DNA of 64,000 nt from Inhella proteolytica (GTDB taxonomy: Bacteria > Pseudomonadota > Gammaproteobacteria > Burkholderiales > Burkholderiaceae_C): contig NZ_JAEDAK010000007.1 of the NCBI RefSeq assembly GCF_016093275.1, positions 124,001-188,000 on the forward strand, given 5' to 3'. A program made the translations under genes and the position numbers. This document shows positions 54,233 to 63,695 of this stretch, piece after piece; position 1 is the first letter of the stretch, and the number at the start of each line of letters is the position of its first letter. A model generated the notes under the pieces. That model saw nothing but the letters and a program-made list of their open reading frames with translations. It searched no databases and was not told where the DNA came from.

Positions 54233-55126
54233 ATGAACCGAATCATTTCCGTGCTGTTTGGTGCCCTGGTGGCCCTGCTGGTTGCGAGCTCCACCTTGTT
54301 CATCGTGGATCAGCGCCAGTTCGCCGTCGTCTATGCCCTGGGTGAAATCAAGGAAGTCGTCACCGAACCGGGCTTGAAGTTCAAGCTGCCGCCGCCTTTC
54401 CAGAACGTGGTCTACATGGACCGACGCATCCAGACGCTGGACAGCCCGGTCTTCCCGCCGATCTTCACGGCCGAGAAGAAGAGCTTGGTGATCGACTGGA
54501 TGGTGAAGTGGCGCATCCGGGATGCCAAGCAGTTCATCCGCAACAGCGGTGCCAGCTTGTCTCAACTGGAGGCCCGCTTGAGCCCGATCGTGCAGGCCGC
54601 CCTGAACGAAGAGGTCACCAAGCGCACTGTGCGAGCCGTGCTGTCGACCGAACGCGAGGGCGTGATGCGTGATGTCGCCAAGCGCCTGGAGGCCGACATC
54701 AAGCCCTTTGGCATCGAGATCGTCGATGTGCGCATCAAGCGAGTGGATTTCGCTGCCGGCATCACCGAATCCGTCTACCGCCGCATGGAGGCCGAACGCA
54801 AGCGCGTGGCCAATGAACTGCGCGCGACCGGCAGTGCCGAGGCAGAGAAGATCAAGGCCGATGCCGACCGCCAGCGCGAAGTCATCGTCGCCGAGGCCTA
54901 CCGCGATGCGCAGAGCATCAAGGGCGAGGGCGATGCCAAGGCCTCGGCGCTGTATGCCGAAGCCTTTGGGCGCGACCCGCAGTTCGCGCAGTTCTACCGC
55001 CAGCTCGAGGCCTATCGCAAGAGCTTCCAGAACAAAAGCGACGTGATGGTGGTCGACCCCTCGTCGGAGTTCTTCAAGGCGATGCGCAACGGCGGACCGA
55101 CGTCGGCTGCGCCGGCGCGCAAGTAG
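54233..55126 (+). CDS. hflC: HflC, partner of HflK in FtsH control
   Basis: A 297-residue SPFH protein. N-terminal TM at about 6-26 (ISVLFGALVALLVASSTLFI), band 7 domain (VDQRQFAVVYALGEIKEVV) and a coiled-coil region rich in Ala/Glu/Arg (about 185-240). Standard length and order after hflK. Confidence 0.95.
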   Translation: MNRIISVLFGALVALLVASSTLFIVDQRQFAVVYALGEIKEVVTEPGLKFKLPPPFQNVVYMDRRIQTLDSPVFPPIFTAEKKSLVIDWMVKWRIRDAKQFIRNSGASLSQLEARLSPIVQAALNEEVTKRTVRAVLSTEREGVMRDVAKRLEADIKPFGIEIVDVRIKRVDFAAGITESVYRRMEAERKRVANELRATGSAEAEKIKADADRQREVIVAEAYRDAQSIKGEGDAKASALYAEAFGRDPQFAQFYRQLEAYRKSFQNKSDVMVVDPSSEFFKAMRNGGPTSAAPARK

Positions 55127-55130
55127 CCGG

Positions 55131-55316
55131 ATGTGGGAGGTTCTGGGTCTGGCCTTGGGCCTGACCCTGATCCTGGAAGGCCTGTTGCCCCTGCTGAGCC
55201 CGGGGCAGTGGCGCGCCATGTTCACGCGCCTGACACAACTGCAAGACGGCCAGTTGCGTTTTGTCGGTCTGTGCAGTGTGGGCCTGGGCCTGCTGACTCT
55301 GCTGCTGTTGAGCTGA
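55131..55316 (+). CDS. DUF2065 small membrane protein
   Basis: A 61-residue protein with two hydrophobic helices (LGLALGLTLILEGLLPLL and FVGLCSVGLGLLTLLLL) around SPGQWRAMFTRLTQL. This family is regularly found just after hflC in proteobacteria; its function is unknown. ATG 55131 is 4 bases past the hflC stop, so it is co-translated. Confidence 0.9.
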   Translation: MWEVLGLALGLTLILEGLLPLLSPGQWRAMFTRLTQLQDGQLRFVGLCSVGLGLLTLLLLS

Positions 55317-55342
55317 GCCTTCTGCGGGTGGACCCGTAGAAT
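55313..55342 (+). promoter_or_regulatory. Candidate promoter for hisZ-purA
   Basis: TAGAAT (55337-55342) as -10 with a weak -35 CTGAGC (55313-55318) at 18 bases. It lies 30 bases before the hisZ ATG. Low certainty. Confidence 0.35.
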
Positions 55343-55371
55343 GCCGTTTTTAACCCCCCGGCGTTTTTTGC

Positions 55372-56529
55372 ATGAGTTCAGCATGGCTGCTCCCTGAGCA
55401 CCTGGCCGATGTCTTGCCCGCCCAGGCGCGTCGTATCGAAGAGCTGCGGCGCCAATTGCTGGACCTGGCGCGCAGCTATGGCTGTGAATTGGTGGTTCCG
55501 CCGCTGCTGGAGCACCTGGATTCGCTGCTCAGCGGTCACGGACAGGCGCAGGATCTGCGCACCTTCAAGCTGGTGGACCAGCTCTCAGGCCGTTCCCTGG
55601 GCGTGCGGGCGGACATGACCCCGCAGGTGGCGCGTATCGACGCCCACCTGCTGAACCGCAAGGGCGTGACCCGCCTGTGCTACTGCGGCTCGGTGGTGCA
55701 TACCCGGCCCAGCAGCCCGCTGGCATCGCGCGAGCCTCTGCAGTTCGGGGTCGAGGTGTACGGCCATGCCGGGCTGGAGGCCGACCTCGAAGTGATCGAG
55801 CTGGCCCTCGACGCGCTCGAAACGGCCGGCCTGGGATTGCCGCTGCTCGACCTCGGGGACGCGCGCCCGCTGCAGGCGCTGCTGGCTGGTGTGCCGCAGT
55901 CTCAGCAAGAGGCCATCCGGGTGGCCATGAGCGTGCGCGATCCGGTGGCGCTGCAGGCCGCCAGTGCCGCCTTGCCTTCCGAACAGGCGCAAGCCTTGCG
56001 GCAATTGCTGGAGCTGGATGGTGGGCCGGAAGTGCTGGCGCTGGCGCGCCGCACCTTGCCCGACAGCCCGCAACTGCGTGCCGCGCTGGCGGATCTGGAG
56101 TGGTTGATCGACCACTTGCAGCGCACGCATCCGAGCCTGCGCATCAGCCTGGACCTGGCCGCGCTGGTGGGCAATGACTACTACACCGGGGTCTGCTTCA
56201 GTGCCTTCGTGGACGGCCAGCCCCAGGCCTTGGCGCGTGGGGGGCGGTATGACGAGGTGGGCGCTGCCTTCGGCCGCCGCCGTCCTGCCGCGGGCTTCAG
56301 CTTGGACCTGAAGGCGCTGGTCCAGGCCGTGCCTGCCGGCGAACTGCGTGCAGCGATCCGGGCGCCCTGGGGCGAGGAGGCCGCGCTGCGCCAGACCGTC
56401 CGCAGGTTGCGGCAAGAAGGTGAAACCGTGGTCTGTGTACTGCCGGGCCACGAGGACGAGGGCGAGGAATACGCTTGCGACCGCGAACTGGTGTTGCAAG
56501 ACGGTCAGTGGTCTGTGCGGTCGCTCTGA
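55372..56529 (+). CDS. hisZ: HisZ, regulatory subunit of ATP phosphoribosyltransferase
   Basis: A 385-residue paralogue of histidyl-tRNA synthetase catalytic domain that activates the short form of HisG in histidine synthesis. Seen: FKLVDQLSGRSLGVRADMTPQ-type motif 2 start, LCYCGSVVHTRPS, and DYYTGVCFSAFVDGQ followed by ARGGRYDEVGAAFGRRRPA. It lacks the anticodon domain of HisS. Its presence implies a short HisG elsewhere. Upstream of purA by 57 bases, a common betaproteobacterial order. Confidence 0.95.
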   Translation: MSSAWLLPEHLADVLPAQARRIEELRRQLLDLARSYGCELVVPPLLEHLDSLLSGHGQAQDLRTFKLVDQLSGRSLGVRADMTPQVARIDAHLLNRKGVTRLCYCGSVVHTRPSSPLASREPLQFGVEVYGHAGLEADLEVIELALDALETAGLGLPLLDLGDARPLQALLAGVPQSQQEAIRVAMSVRDPVALQAASAALPSEQAQALRQLLELDGGPEVLALARRTLPDSPQLRAALADLEWLIDHLQRTHPSLRISLDLAALVGNDYYTGVCFSAFVDGQPQALARGGRYDEVGAAFGRRRPAAGFSLDLKALVQAVPAGELRAAIRAPWGEEAALRQTVRRLRQEGETVVCVLPGHEDEGEEYACDRELVLQDGQWSVRSL

Positions 56530-57924
<1,395 letters not shown>

Positions 57925-57942
57925 GGCGCCCGGCCGGGCGCC
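57925..57942. other. 18-bp perfect palindrome after purA
   Basis: GGCGCCCGGCCGGGCGCC starts on the base after the purA stop codon. With no spacer between arms it would form a tight stem only at the cost of loop bases; no T-tract follows. Possibly a weak terminator or protein site. Confidence 0.5.
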
Positions 57943-57982
57943 CGTCAGAATCCCCCAACCCTTTGGCACCGAAAGGCCTTCC

Positions 57983-58504
57983 ATGCTGACCGATGACGGC
58001 AAGCACCTCTACGTTTCCTGGGACGAGTACCACCTGCTGGTGGAAAAGCTGGCGCTGAAAGTGCACGCGTCGGGCTGGGAGTTCGACCAGATTCTTTGTC
58101 TGGCGCGTGGCGGCCTGCGCCCGGGCGATGTGCTGTCGCGCGTGTTCGACAAGCCGCTGGGCATCATGTCCACCAGTTCGTATCGCGCCGAAGGCGGCAC
58201 GATCCAGGGCCGCCTGGACATCGCCAAGTACATCACCATGCCCAAAGGTGAACTGGCCGGGCGGGTCCTGCTCGTCGACGATCTGGCCGACTCGGGCGTG
58301 ACGCTGAATGCCGTGGTGGAGCGGCTGCGTGCGACGCCCGCGATTACCGAACTGCGCTCTGCGGTCATCTGGGTGAAAGGGGTGTCGACCTATACGCCCG
58401 ACTACTACGTCGAGATGCTCGAGACCAGCCCCTGGATCCATCAGCCTTTCGAGGAGTACGACAACCTCCGCCCCGAAGCGCTGAAGCGCAAGCTGTCCAT
58501 CTGA
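57983..58504 (+). CDS. Purine phosphoribosyltransferase (Hpt/Gpt-like)
   Basis: A 173-residue salvage enzyme transferring ribose-phosphate from PRPP to a purine base. The PRPP loop RVLLVDDLADSGVTL (about 94-108) is classic; LARGGLRPGDVLSR binds pyrophosphate. Base specificity (hypoxanthine, guanine or xanthine) is not clear. Following purA fits purine salvage. A good terminator lies 10 bases downstream. Confidence 0.9.
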   Translation: MLTDDGKHLYVSWDEYHLLVEKLALKVHASGWEFDQILCLARGGLRPGDVLSRVFDKPLGIMSTSSYRAEGGTIQGRLDIAKYITMPKGELAGRVLLVDDLADSGVTLNAVVERLRATPAITELRSAVIWVKGVSTYTPDYYVEMLETSPWIHQPFEEYDNLRPEALKRKLSI

Positions 58505-58513
58505 GGACAACGA

Positions 58514-58542
58514 ACGGGCCCTGCGGGGCCCGTGATTCTTTG
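58514..58542 (+). terminator. Intrinsic terminator closing the housekeeping run
   Basis: Perfect 8-base stem ACGGGCCC/GGGCCCGT with loop TGCG, then GATTCTTTG. It ends the transcript of the purine phosphoribosyltransferase gene. Confidence 0.8.
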
Positions 58543-58582
58543 TGGCGCCAATGGCCTGAGCGCATATTCGTCGGCCCAAAGC

Positions 58583-58612
58583 AAAAGGCCAGCGCTTTCG
58601 CGCTGGCCTTTT
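58583..58612 (-). terminator. Terminator of the first tRNA-Leu unit
   Basis: Near-ideal hairpin AAAAGGCCAGCGC/GCGCTGGCCTTTT with a 4-base loop. On the minus strand it stands 5 bases after the CCA end of the tRNA and finishes in TTTT. The symmetrical A/T ends allow it to work in both directions. Confidence 0.9.
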
Positions 58613-58617
58613 CTGTT

Positions 58618-58702
<85 letters not shown>

Positions 58703-58737
58703 TTCGCTGCAATCAATCAACTGCAGGAAAGACAGTG

Positions 58738-58765
58738 ACTATAGCATCAAAATCTTGGAATGCAA
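58738..58765 (-). promoter_or_regulatory. Promoter of tRNA-Leu copy 1
   Basis: On the minus strand TTGCAT (58765-58760), 16 bases, TATAGT (58743-58738). The start would be about 29 bases before the mature tRNA. The -10 and the leader below it are shared with copy 2. Confidence 0.65.
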
Positions 58766-58868
58766 CACCCCGTGGATGGATTCGCATCCCGCGTCGGCAC
58801 GCCATTGGTTGGGGCGCTCACATTGTGTGCGCCGGCCCGGAATGAAAGGGAAAACGCGGGACAAAGAA

Positions 58869-58896
58869 AAAGGCCAGCGCTTTCGCGCTGGCCTTT
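58869..58896 (-). terminator. Terminator of the second tRNA-Leu unit
   Basis: Hairpin AAAGGCCAGCGC/GCGCTGGCCTTT with the same loop as the first unit's terminator, 6 bases after the CCA end, ending in a T-run on the minus strand. Confidence 0.9.
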
Positions 58897-58902
58897 AGCA
58901 TT

Positions 58903-58987
58903 TGGTGCCCAAGAGAGGACTCGAACCTCCACGGAGTTACCCGCTAGTACCTGAAACTAGTGCGTCTACCAATTTCGCCACCTGGGC
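58903..58987 (-). tRNA. tRNA-Leu (CAG), copy 2
   Basis: Same length and anticodon as copy 1. Two differences are seen: the 3' acceptor strand is CTTGGGC instead of CCTGGGC, making one G-U pair, and the D arm has GCGAAATT instead of GCGGAATT. Both keep the fold, so the copy should be functional. Confidence 0.97.
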
Positions 58988-59022
58988 TTCGCTACAGTCG
59001 GGTGACTGCAGGAAAGACAAGG

Positions 59023-59052
59023 ACTATACCATCAAAAAAATGAAACTCACAA
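59023..59052 (-). promoter_or_regulatory. Promoter of tRNA-Leu copy 2, overlapping the rnr start
   Basis: On the minus strand TTGTGA (59052-59047), 18 bases, TATAGT (59028-59023). The rnr ATG (59040) lies inside the spacer, so the two divergent genes compete for the same DNA. Confidence 0.6.
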
Positions 59053-61223
59053 GTGCCGCCGAGACTCCGGTTGCACCCGGCCTGCTGCAAGAGGTCAGCG
59101 GCATTCTTCAAGGACATCGGGATGGGCACGGTTTCGTGCTTCTGCAAGGTCAGGGGCCCGATCTCTACATCCCCTCCAATGAGATGCGTGCCGCGCTCCA
59201 TGGCGATGAGGTGCGCGCGCGGGTGGTGCGCATCGACAAGCGCGGTCGCCCTGAGGGACGCATCCTGGAGATCCTGAATCGGCGCAGCCGCCCCCTCATC
59301 GGCCGCCTGCTGCTGGAGTCTGGCGTGTGGCTGGTGGCCCCCGAAGACAAACGGCTCAGTCAGGACATCCTGATTCCCAAGTCTGGAACCGCGCAGGCGC
59401 GTCCTGGCCAAGTGGTGGCGGTGGAATTGACCGAGCCGCCGACCCTGTACGCGCAGCCGGTCGGGCGCATCACCGAAGTGCTGGGTGATATCGACGATCC
59501 CGGCCTGGAGATCGAGATCGCGGTGCGCAAGTACGAGGTGCCCCATGTGTTCTCGGCGGAGACGCTGGCGCAGGCGGGCAAGCTGCCTGAAAAGCTTCGC
59601 GCCGCGGATCTGAAGGGGCGGGTGGACCTGCGCGACGTGGCCCTGGTGACCATTGACGGTGAGGACGCGCGCGATTTCGATGATGCGGTGTACTGCGAGC
59701 CGCATGGCCGCAAGGGCGGCTGGCGCTTGCTGGTGGCGATTGCGGATGTGAGCCACTACGTCAAGCCCGGGGAGGCGCTGGATGGCGACGCCTTCGAGCG
59801 GGCCACCTCGGTCTATTTCCCGCGACGCGTCATTCCGATGCTGCCGGAGAAGCTCTCCAACGGACTGTGTTCTCTGAACCCTGAGGTCGAGCGGCTCTCG
59901 CTGGTGTGCGACATGATCATCAGCGCCGAGGGCGAGACCGAGGCTTATCAGTTCTACCCGGCGGTCATTTGCTCGCATGCCCGTTTCACCTACACCGAGG
60001 TGGCGGCGATCCTGGCCAACACGCGTGGGCCCGAGGCTCAGCGCCGCGACGAACTGGTACCGCATCTGCTGCATCTGCATGGCGCCTACAAGGCCTTGCT
60101 AGGAGCTCGGGCCCGGCGTGGTGCGGTTGATTTCGATACGCCGGAGACGCAGATCATTTGCGACGAGAACGGTCGCATCGAGCGCATCGTGCCGCGCACT
60201 CGCAATGAGGCGCACCGGCTCATCGAAGAGGCGATGCTGGCTGCCAATGTGTGTGCGGCGCAGTTCATCGAGCAGGCTGAGCACCCGGCGCTCTTCCGGG
60301 TACACGAAGGCCCGACCGAGGAAAAGCGGCAGACCCTGATGGCGGCCCTGCGCTCGCTCGGCATCCAGGCGAACCTGCCCGAAAAGCTCAAGCCGGCAGA
60401 TCTGCAGTCGCTGGCGCAGGCGACGCGTGAACGGCCGGATGCTCCCCAGGTCCACATGCTGTTGCTGCGCTCGATGCAGCAGGCGCTCTACACGCCCTAC
60501 AACAACGGCCACTTCGGCCTCGCGTACGCGGCGTATACCCACTTCACCAGTCCGATCCGGCGCTACCCGGACTTGCTGGTGCACCGGGTCATCAAGTCCC
60601 TGCTTGCTGGCAAGCGTTATACGCTGTCCGGAGGCACTGCACGGGGTCGCCAGGCACAGGCGGCAGCACTCGGCGCGTGGGAGCAGATCGGCTTGCACTG
60701 CAGTGCCAATGAGCGTCGGGCGGATGAAGCGTCGCGCGATGTCGAAGCCTGGCTCAAATGCCGCTACATGCGGGACCGCCTGGGCGAGGACTATCTGGGT
60801 CAGGTGACCTCAGTCGCCCCCTTCGGCGTGTTCGTGCAGTTGGAAAACCTGTTTGTCGAGGGGCTGGTGCATGTGACCGAGCTCGGCGGCGAGTATTTCC
60901 GCTTCGACGAGGCGCGCCAGGAGCTGCGTGGCGAGCGCACCGGCATTCGCTACGGTTTGGGGGCGCGCCTGCATGTGCAGGTGAGCCGGGTGGATCTTGA
61001 CGGGCGCCGCATCGAGTTCAGGCTGTTCCAGCAGGCCGAGGGCAAGCCCAGCGGCAAGGGCCGGGCGCGTGACCCAGCCGAGCCCACGGCGGTGCAGCGG
61101 CTCAAGGAGGTCGAGCAGGAGTCGCGTGCGCTCAAGCGTGCGCGCACGGAGCGCGCCACACCTGCGGAAGGGCGCAAGGCGGCGCCCGGCGCACGCAAGG
61201 CGGCACGCAAGAGCCGTCGCTGA
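59040..61223 (+). CDS. rnr: RNase R-like 3'-5' exoribonuclease
   Basis: A 727-residue processive exonuclease that degrades structured RNA. Two cold-shock domains (about 14-75 and 83-140), the RNB catalytic domain with DGEDARDFDDAV (about 207-218, Mg-binding Asp cluster), an S1 domain (about 580-665), and a Lys/Arg-rich tail. The N-terminal helix-turn-helix found in many RNase R proteins is missing, giving an RNase II-like layout with an RNase R-like tail. ATG 59040 is chosen because the open frame further upstream runs antisense through the tRNA. The ribosome site is poor. Ends 3 bases before the convergent nnr stop. Confidence 0.9.
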   Translation: MKLTSAAETPVAPGLLQEVSGILQGHRDGHGFVLLQGQGPDLYIPSNEMRAALHGDEVRARVVRIDKRGRPEGRILEILNRRSRPLIGRLLLESGVWLVAPEDKRLSQDILIPKSGTAQARPGQVVAVELTEPPTLYAQPVGRITEVLGDIDDPGLEIEIAVRKYEVPHVFSAETLAQAGKLPEKLRAADLKGRVDLRDVALVTIDGEDARDFDDAVYCEPHGRKGGWRLLVAIADVSHYVKPGEALDGDAFERATSVYFPRRVIPMLPEKLSNGLCSLNPEVERLSLVCDMIISAEGETEAYQFYPAVICSHARFTYTEVAAILANTRGPEAQRRDELVPHLLHLHGAYKALLGARARRGAVDFDTPETQIICDENGRIERIVPRTRNEAHRLIEEAMLAANVCAAQFIEQAEHPALFRVHEGPTEEKRQTLMAALRSLGIQANLPEKLKPADLQSLAQATRERPDAPQVHMLLLRSMQQALYTPYNNGHFGLAYAAYTHFTSPIRRYPDLLVHRVIKSLLAGKRYTLSGGTARGRQAQAAALGAWEQIGLHCSANERRADEASRDVEAWLKCRYMRDRLGEDYLGQVTSVAPFGVFVQLENLFVEGLVHVTELGGEYFRFDEARQELRGERTGIRYGLGARLHVQVSRVDLDGRRIEFRLFQQAEGKPSGKGRARDPAEPTAVQRLKEVEQESRALKRARTERATPAEGRKAAPGARKAARKSRR

Positions 61224-61226
61224 GCC

Positions 61227-62717
61227 TCAGGGGTGCAGCTGGTGCATGCGCTGCACCAGCTGGCTGGCTGGCAAGGGGGCGCTGCCCAGGGGGAGTTGGT
61301 CAGCGGCGAGCCCATGCCAGACGGCGGCCAGTGCCGCCAGGCGCTGCGGGTCGGCCGAGGGTGCCTGCGCCCACAGGCCGCCCAGCCAGCCGGCAAGCAC
61401 GTCGCCAGTGCCTGCGCTCGCCAGTGCGCCATGTCCCGTGGTGTTGATCAGCGGCCGCTGACCAGGGCTGGCAGCGACGGTGCCAGAACCCTTGAGAAGG
61501 ACCGTGCAGTTCAGCTCTTGTGCCAACGCCTGGGCGCAGCGCAGGCGGTCGGCCTGCACCTCTGCCACCGCGGTTTGAAGCAGGCGCGCAGCCTCTAGGG
61601 GGTGAGGGGTCAGGATGGTGCGGGCGCCTCGGCCGGCGCGCTGCTGCAATCGGGCGCGCAGGCTGGCATCGGCAGCCAGACTGTTGAGGGCGTCGGCGTC
61701 GAGCACCAGATGCTGGTTGCGCTCCAGCAGTTCGGCTAGGCGGTCCGCTTGGCCCTCGCCCCAGCCGCAGCCCGCTACAAGGCAGCTGCCTACGGGCGGA
61801 CCTTCCGCGGGCAGGGCTCGCAAGATCAGTTCGGGCTGGAGGCTGTCCGCTTCGAGGCGGCCATCGAGATAGACCCGTCCCGCGCCCGCATGCAAGCCGG
61901 CGCGTGCGGCCAGCAAGGCGGCACCTGGCATGGCGCCGCCAAGCACCCAGAGGTCGCCTTGGCGGCCCTTGTGCGTGGCGTGGCTGGATTGCGCGCGTGG
62001 CGAGAGGGCGCGCCAGCTGGCGAGCAACGCGCTGCTAGCCAGTTCGGCCACGGCAGGTTCGCCGCCGAAGGATGCGCCCAGCTCATCCAGCCAGACGCGC
62101 CCGGCAAGCGCACGCCCAGCGCCGGTGAAGAGGCCGGGCTTGGCGCTCAGGAAGGTCAGGGTGTCCGTGCACGCGGCGGCGCCCCAATCGCGCCCGGTGT
62201 CGGCTTCCAGGCCGCTTGGCAGGTCAAGCGCCAGCTTTCGGGCCGGGTGCTGGCCCAGCGCGCGCAGGCAATGCGCCAACTCGCCGGCAGGGGCCGAGCG
62301 CAGGCCGATGCCCAACAGGGCGTCCAGTACCAGCTCTGCCTGAGCGGATGGCTGCGGCTCGTTGGAGATGGGCACGCCCGCGGCGCGGGCGCGCGCCATG
62401 GCGGCGCGGTGGTCCGATGTGCGGCTTTCGCCGCCGAGGGCATGGGCGGTTACCGCCACACCCCAGCGGTGCAGGTGCCAGGCGGCTACCCAGCCGTCGC
62501 CACCGTTGTTGCCAGGCCCGCAGAGCACCGACACCTGTTGCGCGCCCGGGCAGAGTGCCCGCGCCAGGCGGGCGGCCGAAAGGCCGGCGCGCTCCATCAG
62601 CAAGGAAGGCTGGGGGCCGGGCGCCGCCGCGCGCGCCTCCAGCCGGCGTGTGGCCGCGGCGTCGAAGGCGAGGAGGGTTCCGCCCAGGGGCAGCAGCGCA
62701 CGCGGAGGCTTGTTCAT
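61227..62717 (-). CDS. nnr: Bifunctional NAD(P)HX epimerase/dehydratase
   Basis: A 496-residue repair enzyme for hydrated NADH/NADPH. The N-terminal YjeF epimerase domain has LMERAGLSAARLA and CGPGNNGGDGWVAAWHL; the C-terminal kinase-like dehydratase domain has KGRQGDLWVLGGA, VLDADALN, TPHPLEAARLL and the Asp in ASAGTGDVLAGWLGG. Typical length for the fused form. ATG 62717 is preferred; the frame extends to 62828 into the rpsB leader. Divergent from rpsB. Confidence 0.95.
   Translation of the reverse strand: MNKPPRALLPLGGTLLAFDAAATRRLEARAAAPGPQPSLLMERAGLSAARLARALCPGAQQVSVLCGPGNNGGDGWVAAWHLHRWGVAVTAHALGGESRTSDHRAAMARARAAGVPISNEPQPSAQAELVLDALLGIGLRSAPAGELAHCLRALGQHPARKLALDLPSGLEADTGRDWGAAACTDTLTFLSAKPGLFTGAGRALAGRVWLDELGASFGGEPAVAELASSALLASWRALSPRAQSSHATHKGRQGDLWVLGGAMPGAALLAARAGLHAGAGRVYLDGRLEADSLQPELILRALPAEGPPVGSCLVAGCGWGEGQADRLAELLERNQHLVLDADALNSLAADASLRARLQQRAGRGARTILTPHPLEAARLLQTAVAEVQADRLRCAQALAQELNCTVLLKGSGTVAASPGQRPLINTTGHGALASAGTGDVLAGWLGGLWAQAPSADPQRLAALAAVWHGLAADQLPLGSAPLPASQLVQRMHQLHP
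61236..61262. other. Perfect 11-bp inverted repeat at the nnr/rnr junction
   Basis: CAGCTGGTGCA/TGCACCAGCTG with loop TGCGC lies inside the last codons of nnr and just beyond the rnr stop. It may help end both convergent transcripts, although no T-tract is present. Confidence 0.6.
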
Positions 62718-62802
62718 GAATGCGGCTATACTCTTTGGGTTTTGCGCGGCACGCCGCTGCGTCAAGACGTCCTCAACCTCGTGGTATTCGCGGTAATTCG
62801 CG

Positions 62803-62856
62803 AGCCGGGCACCGAATGGTGCCACCACCCTTGCGGGTCGGTGGTCTAGCCCGGCT
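62803..62856 (+). promoter_or_regulatory. Structured rpsB leader, candidate S2 autoregulatory RNA
   Basis: A perfect 8-base outer stem AGCCGGGC (62803-62810)/GCCCGGCT (62849-62856) encloses an inner hairpin CCACCACCC (62822-62830)/GGGT-c-GGTGG (62835-62844). A second hairpin GGCACC/GGTGCC (62808-62823) uses bases of both stems, so the two folds exclude each other. It sits 25 bases before the rpsB ATG, where ribosomal protein S2 regulates its own mRNA in other bacteria. A -10-like TATACT lies at 62727. Confidence 0.6.
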
Positions 62857-62881
62857 TCAGACCCAACCTTCGGAGACTCTC

Positions 62882-63625
62882 ATGTCCGTCACCATGCGTG
62901 AAATGCTGGAAGCCGGTGTCCATTTCGGCCACCAAACCCGCTTCTGGAACCCCAAGATGGCCCCGTACATCTACGGCCATCGCAATAAGATTCACATCAT
63001 CAACCTGGAAAAGAGCCTGCCGGCCTTCCAGGAAGCGCTGAAGTTCGTGCGCCAGCTGTCGGCCAAGCGCGGCAACATCCTGTTCGTCGGCACCAAGCGC
63101 CAGGCCCGCGAGATCGTCGCCCTGGAAGCCCAGCGCGCCGGCATGCCCTTCGTCGAGCAGCGTTGGCTCGGCGGCATGCTGACCAACTTCAAGACCGTCA
63201 AGGGTTCGCTGAAGAAGCTCAAGGACATGCAGGCGGCCAAGGAAGCCGGCACCGAGTCGAAGATCAAGAAGGAAGCCTTGATGTTCGATCGCGAGATCGC
63301 CAAGCTGGAAAAGAACATCGGCGGCATCCAGGACATGGGCGCTCTGCCTGATGCCCTGTTCGTCATCGACGTGGGCTACCACAAGATCGCCGTGGCCGAG
63401 GCCAAGAAGCTGGGCATCCCCGTGATCGCCGTGGTGGACACCAACCACTCGCCCGAAGGCATCGACTACGTCATCCCCGGCAACGACGACTCGGCCAAGG
63501 CCGTCGCCCTGTATGCCAAGGCCATGGCAGACGCCGTGCTGGAAGGCAAGGCCAACGCCGGCAACGAGCTGGTCCAGGCTGTGACCACCGGCGACGAGTT
63601 CGTCGAGGTCAGCGAAGGCAACTAA
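62882..63625 (+). CDS. rpsB: 30S ribosomal protein S2
   Basis: A 247-residue small-subunit protein. Begins [20 protein letters not shown], the universal S2 start; [36 protein letters not shown] and [20 protein letters not shown] follow. ATG 62882 with CGGAGA upstream. First gene of the rpsB-tsf operon. Confidence 0.98.
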   Translation: MSVTMREMLEAGVHFGHQTRFWNPKMAPYIYGHRNKIHIINLEKSLPAFQEALKFVRQLSAKRGNILFVGTKRQAREIVALEAQRAGMPFVEQRWLGGMLTNFKTVKGSLKKLKDMQAAKEAGTESKIKKEALMFDREIAKLEKNIGGIQDMGALPDALFVIDVGYHKIAVAEAKKLGIPVIAVVDTNHSPEGIDYVIPGNDDSAKAVALYAKAMADAVLEGKANAGNELVQAVTTGDEFVEVSEGN

Positions 63626-63647
63626 GCCTCGCCCCAACGCTTTTCCG

Positions 63648-63671
63648 AAGGGGGCTTTCAGGCCCCCTTTG
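63648..63671 (+). terminator. Attenuator-like terminator between rpsB and tsf
   Basis: Perfect 8-base stem AAGGGGGC/GCCCCCTT with loop TTTCAG and a short T-run. It lies 22 bases after rpsB and 25 before tsf. Similar partial terminators between these genes let S2 be made in excess of EF-Ts. Confidence 0.75.
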
Positions 63672-63695
63672 TCCAACTGAATTCTGGAGAGATTG

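Noticed and set aside
58902-59039. A 46-codon N-terminal extension of rnr
   Set aside because: It runs through the tRNA-Leu gene on the opposite strand and matches no RNase R domain.
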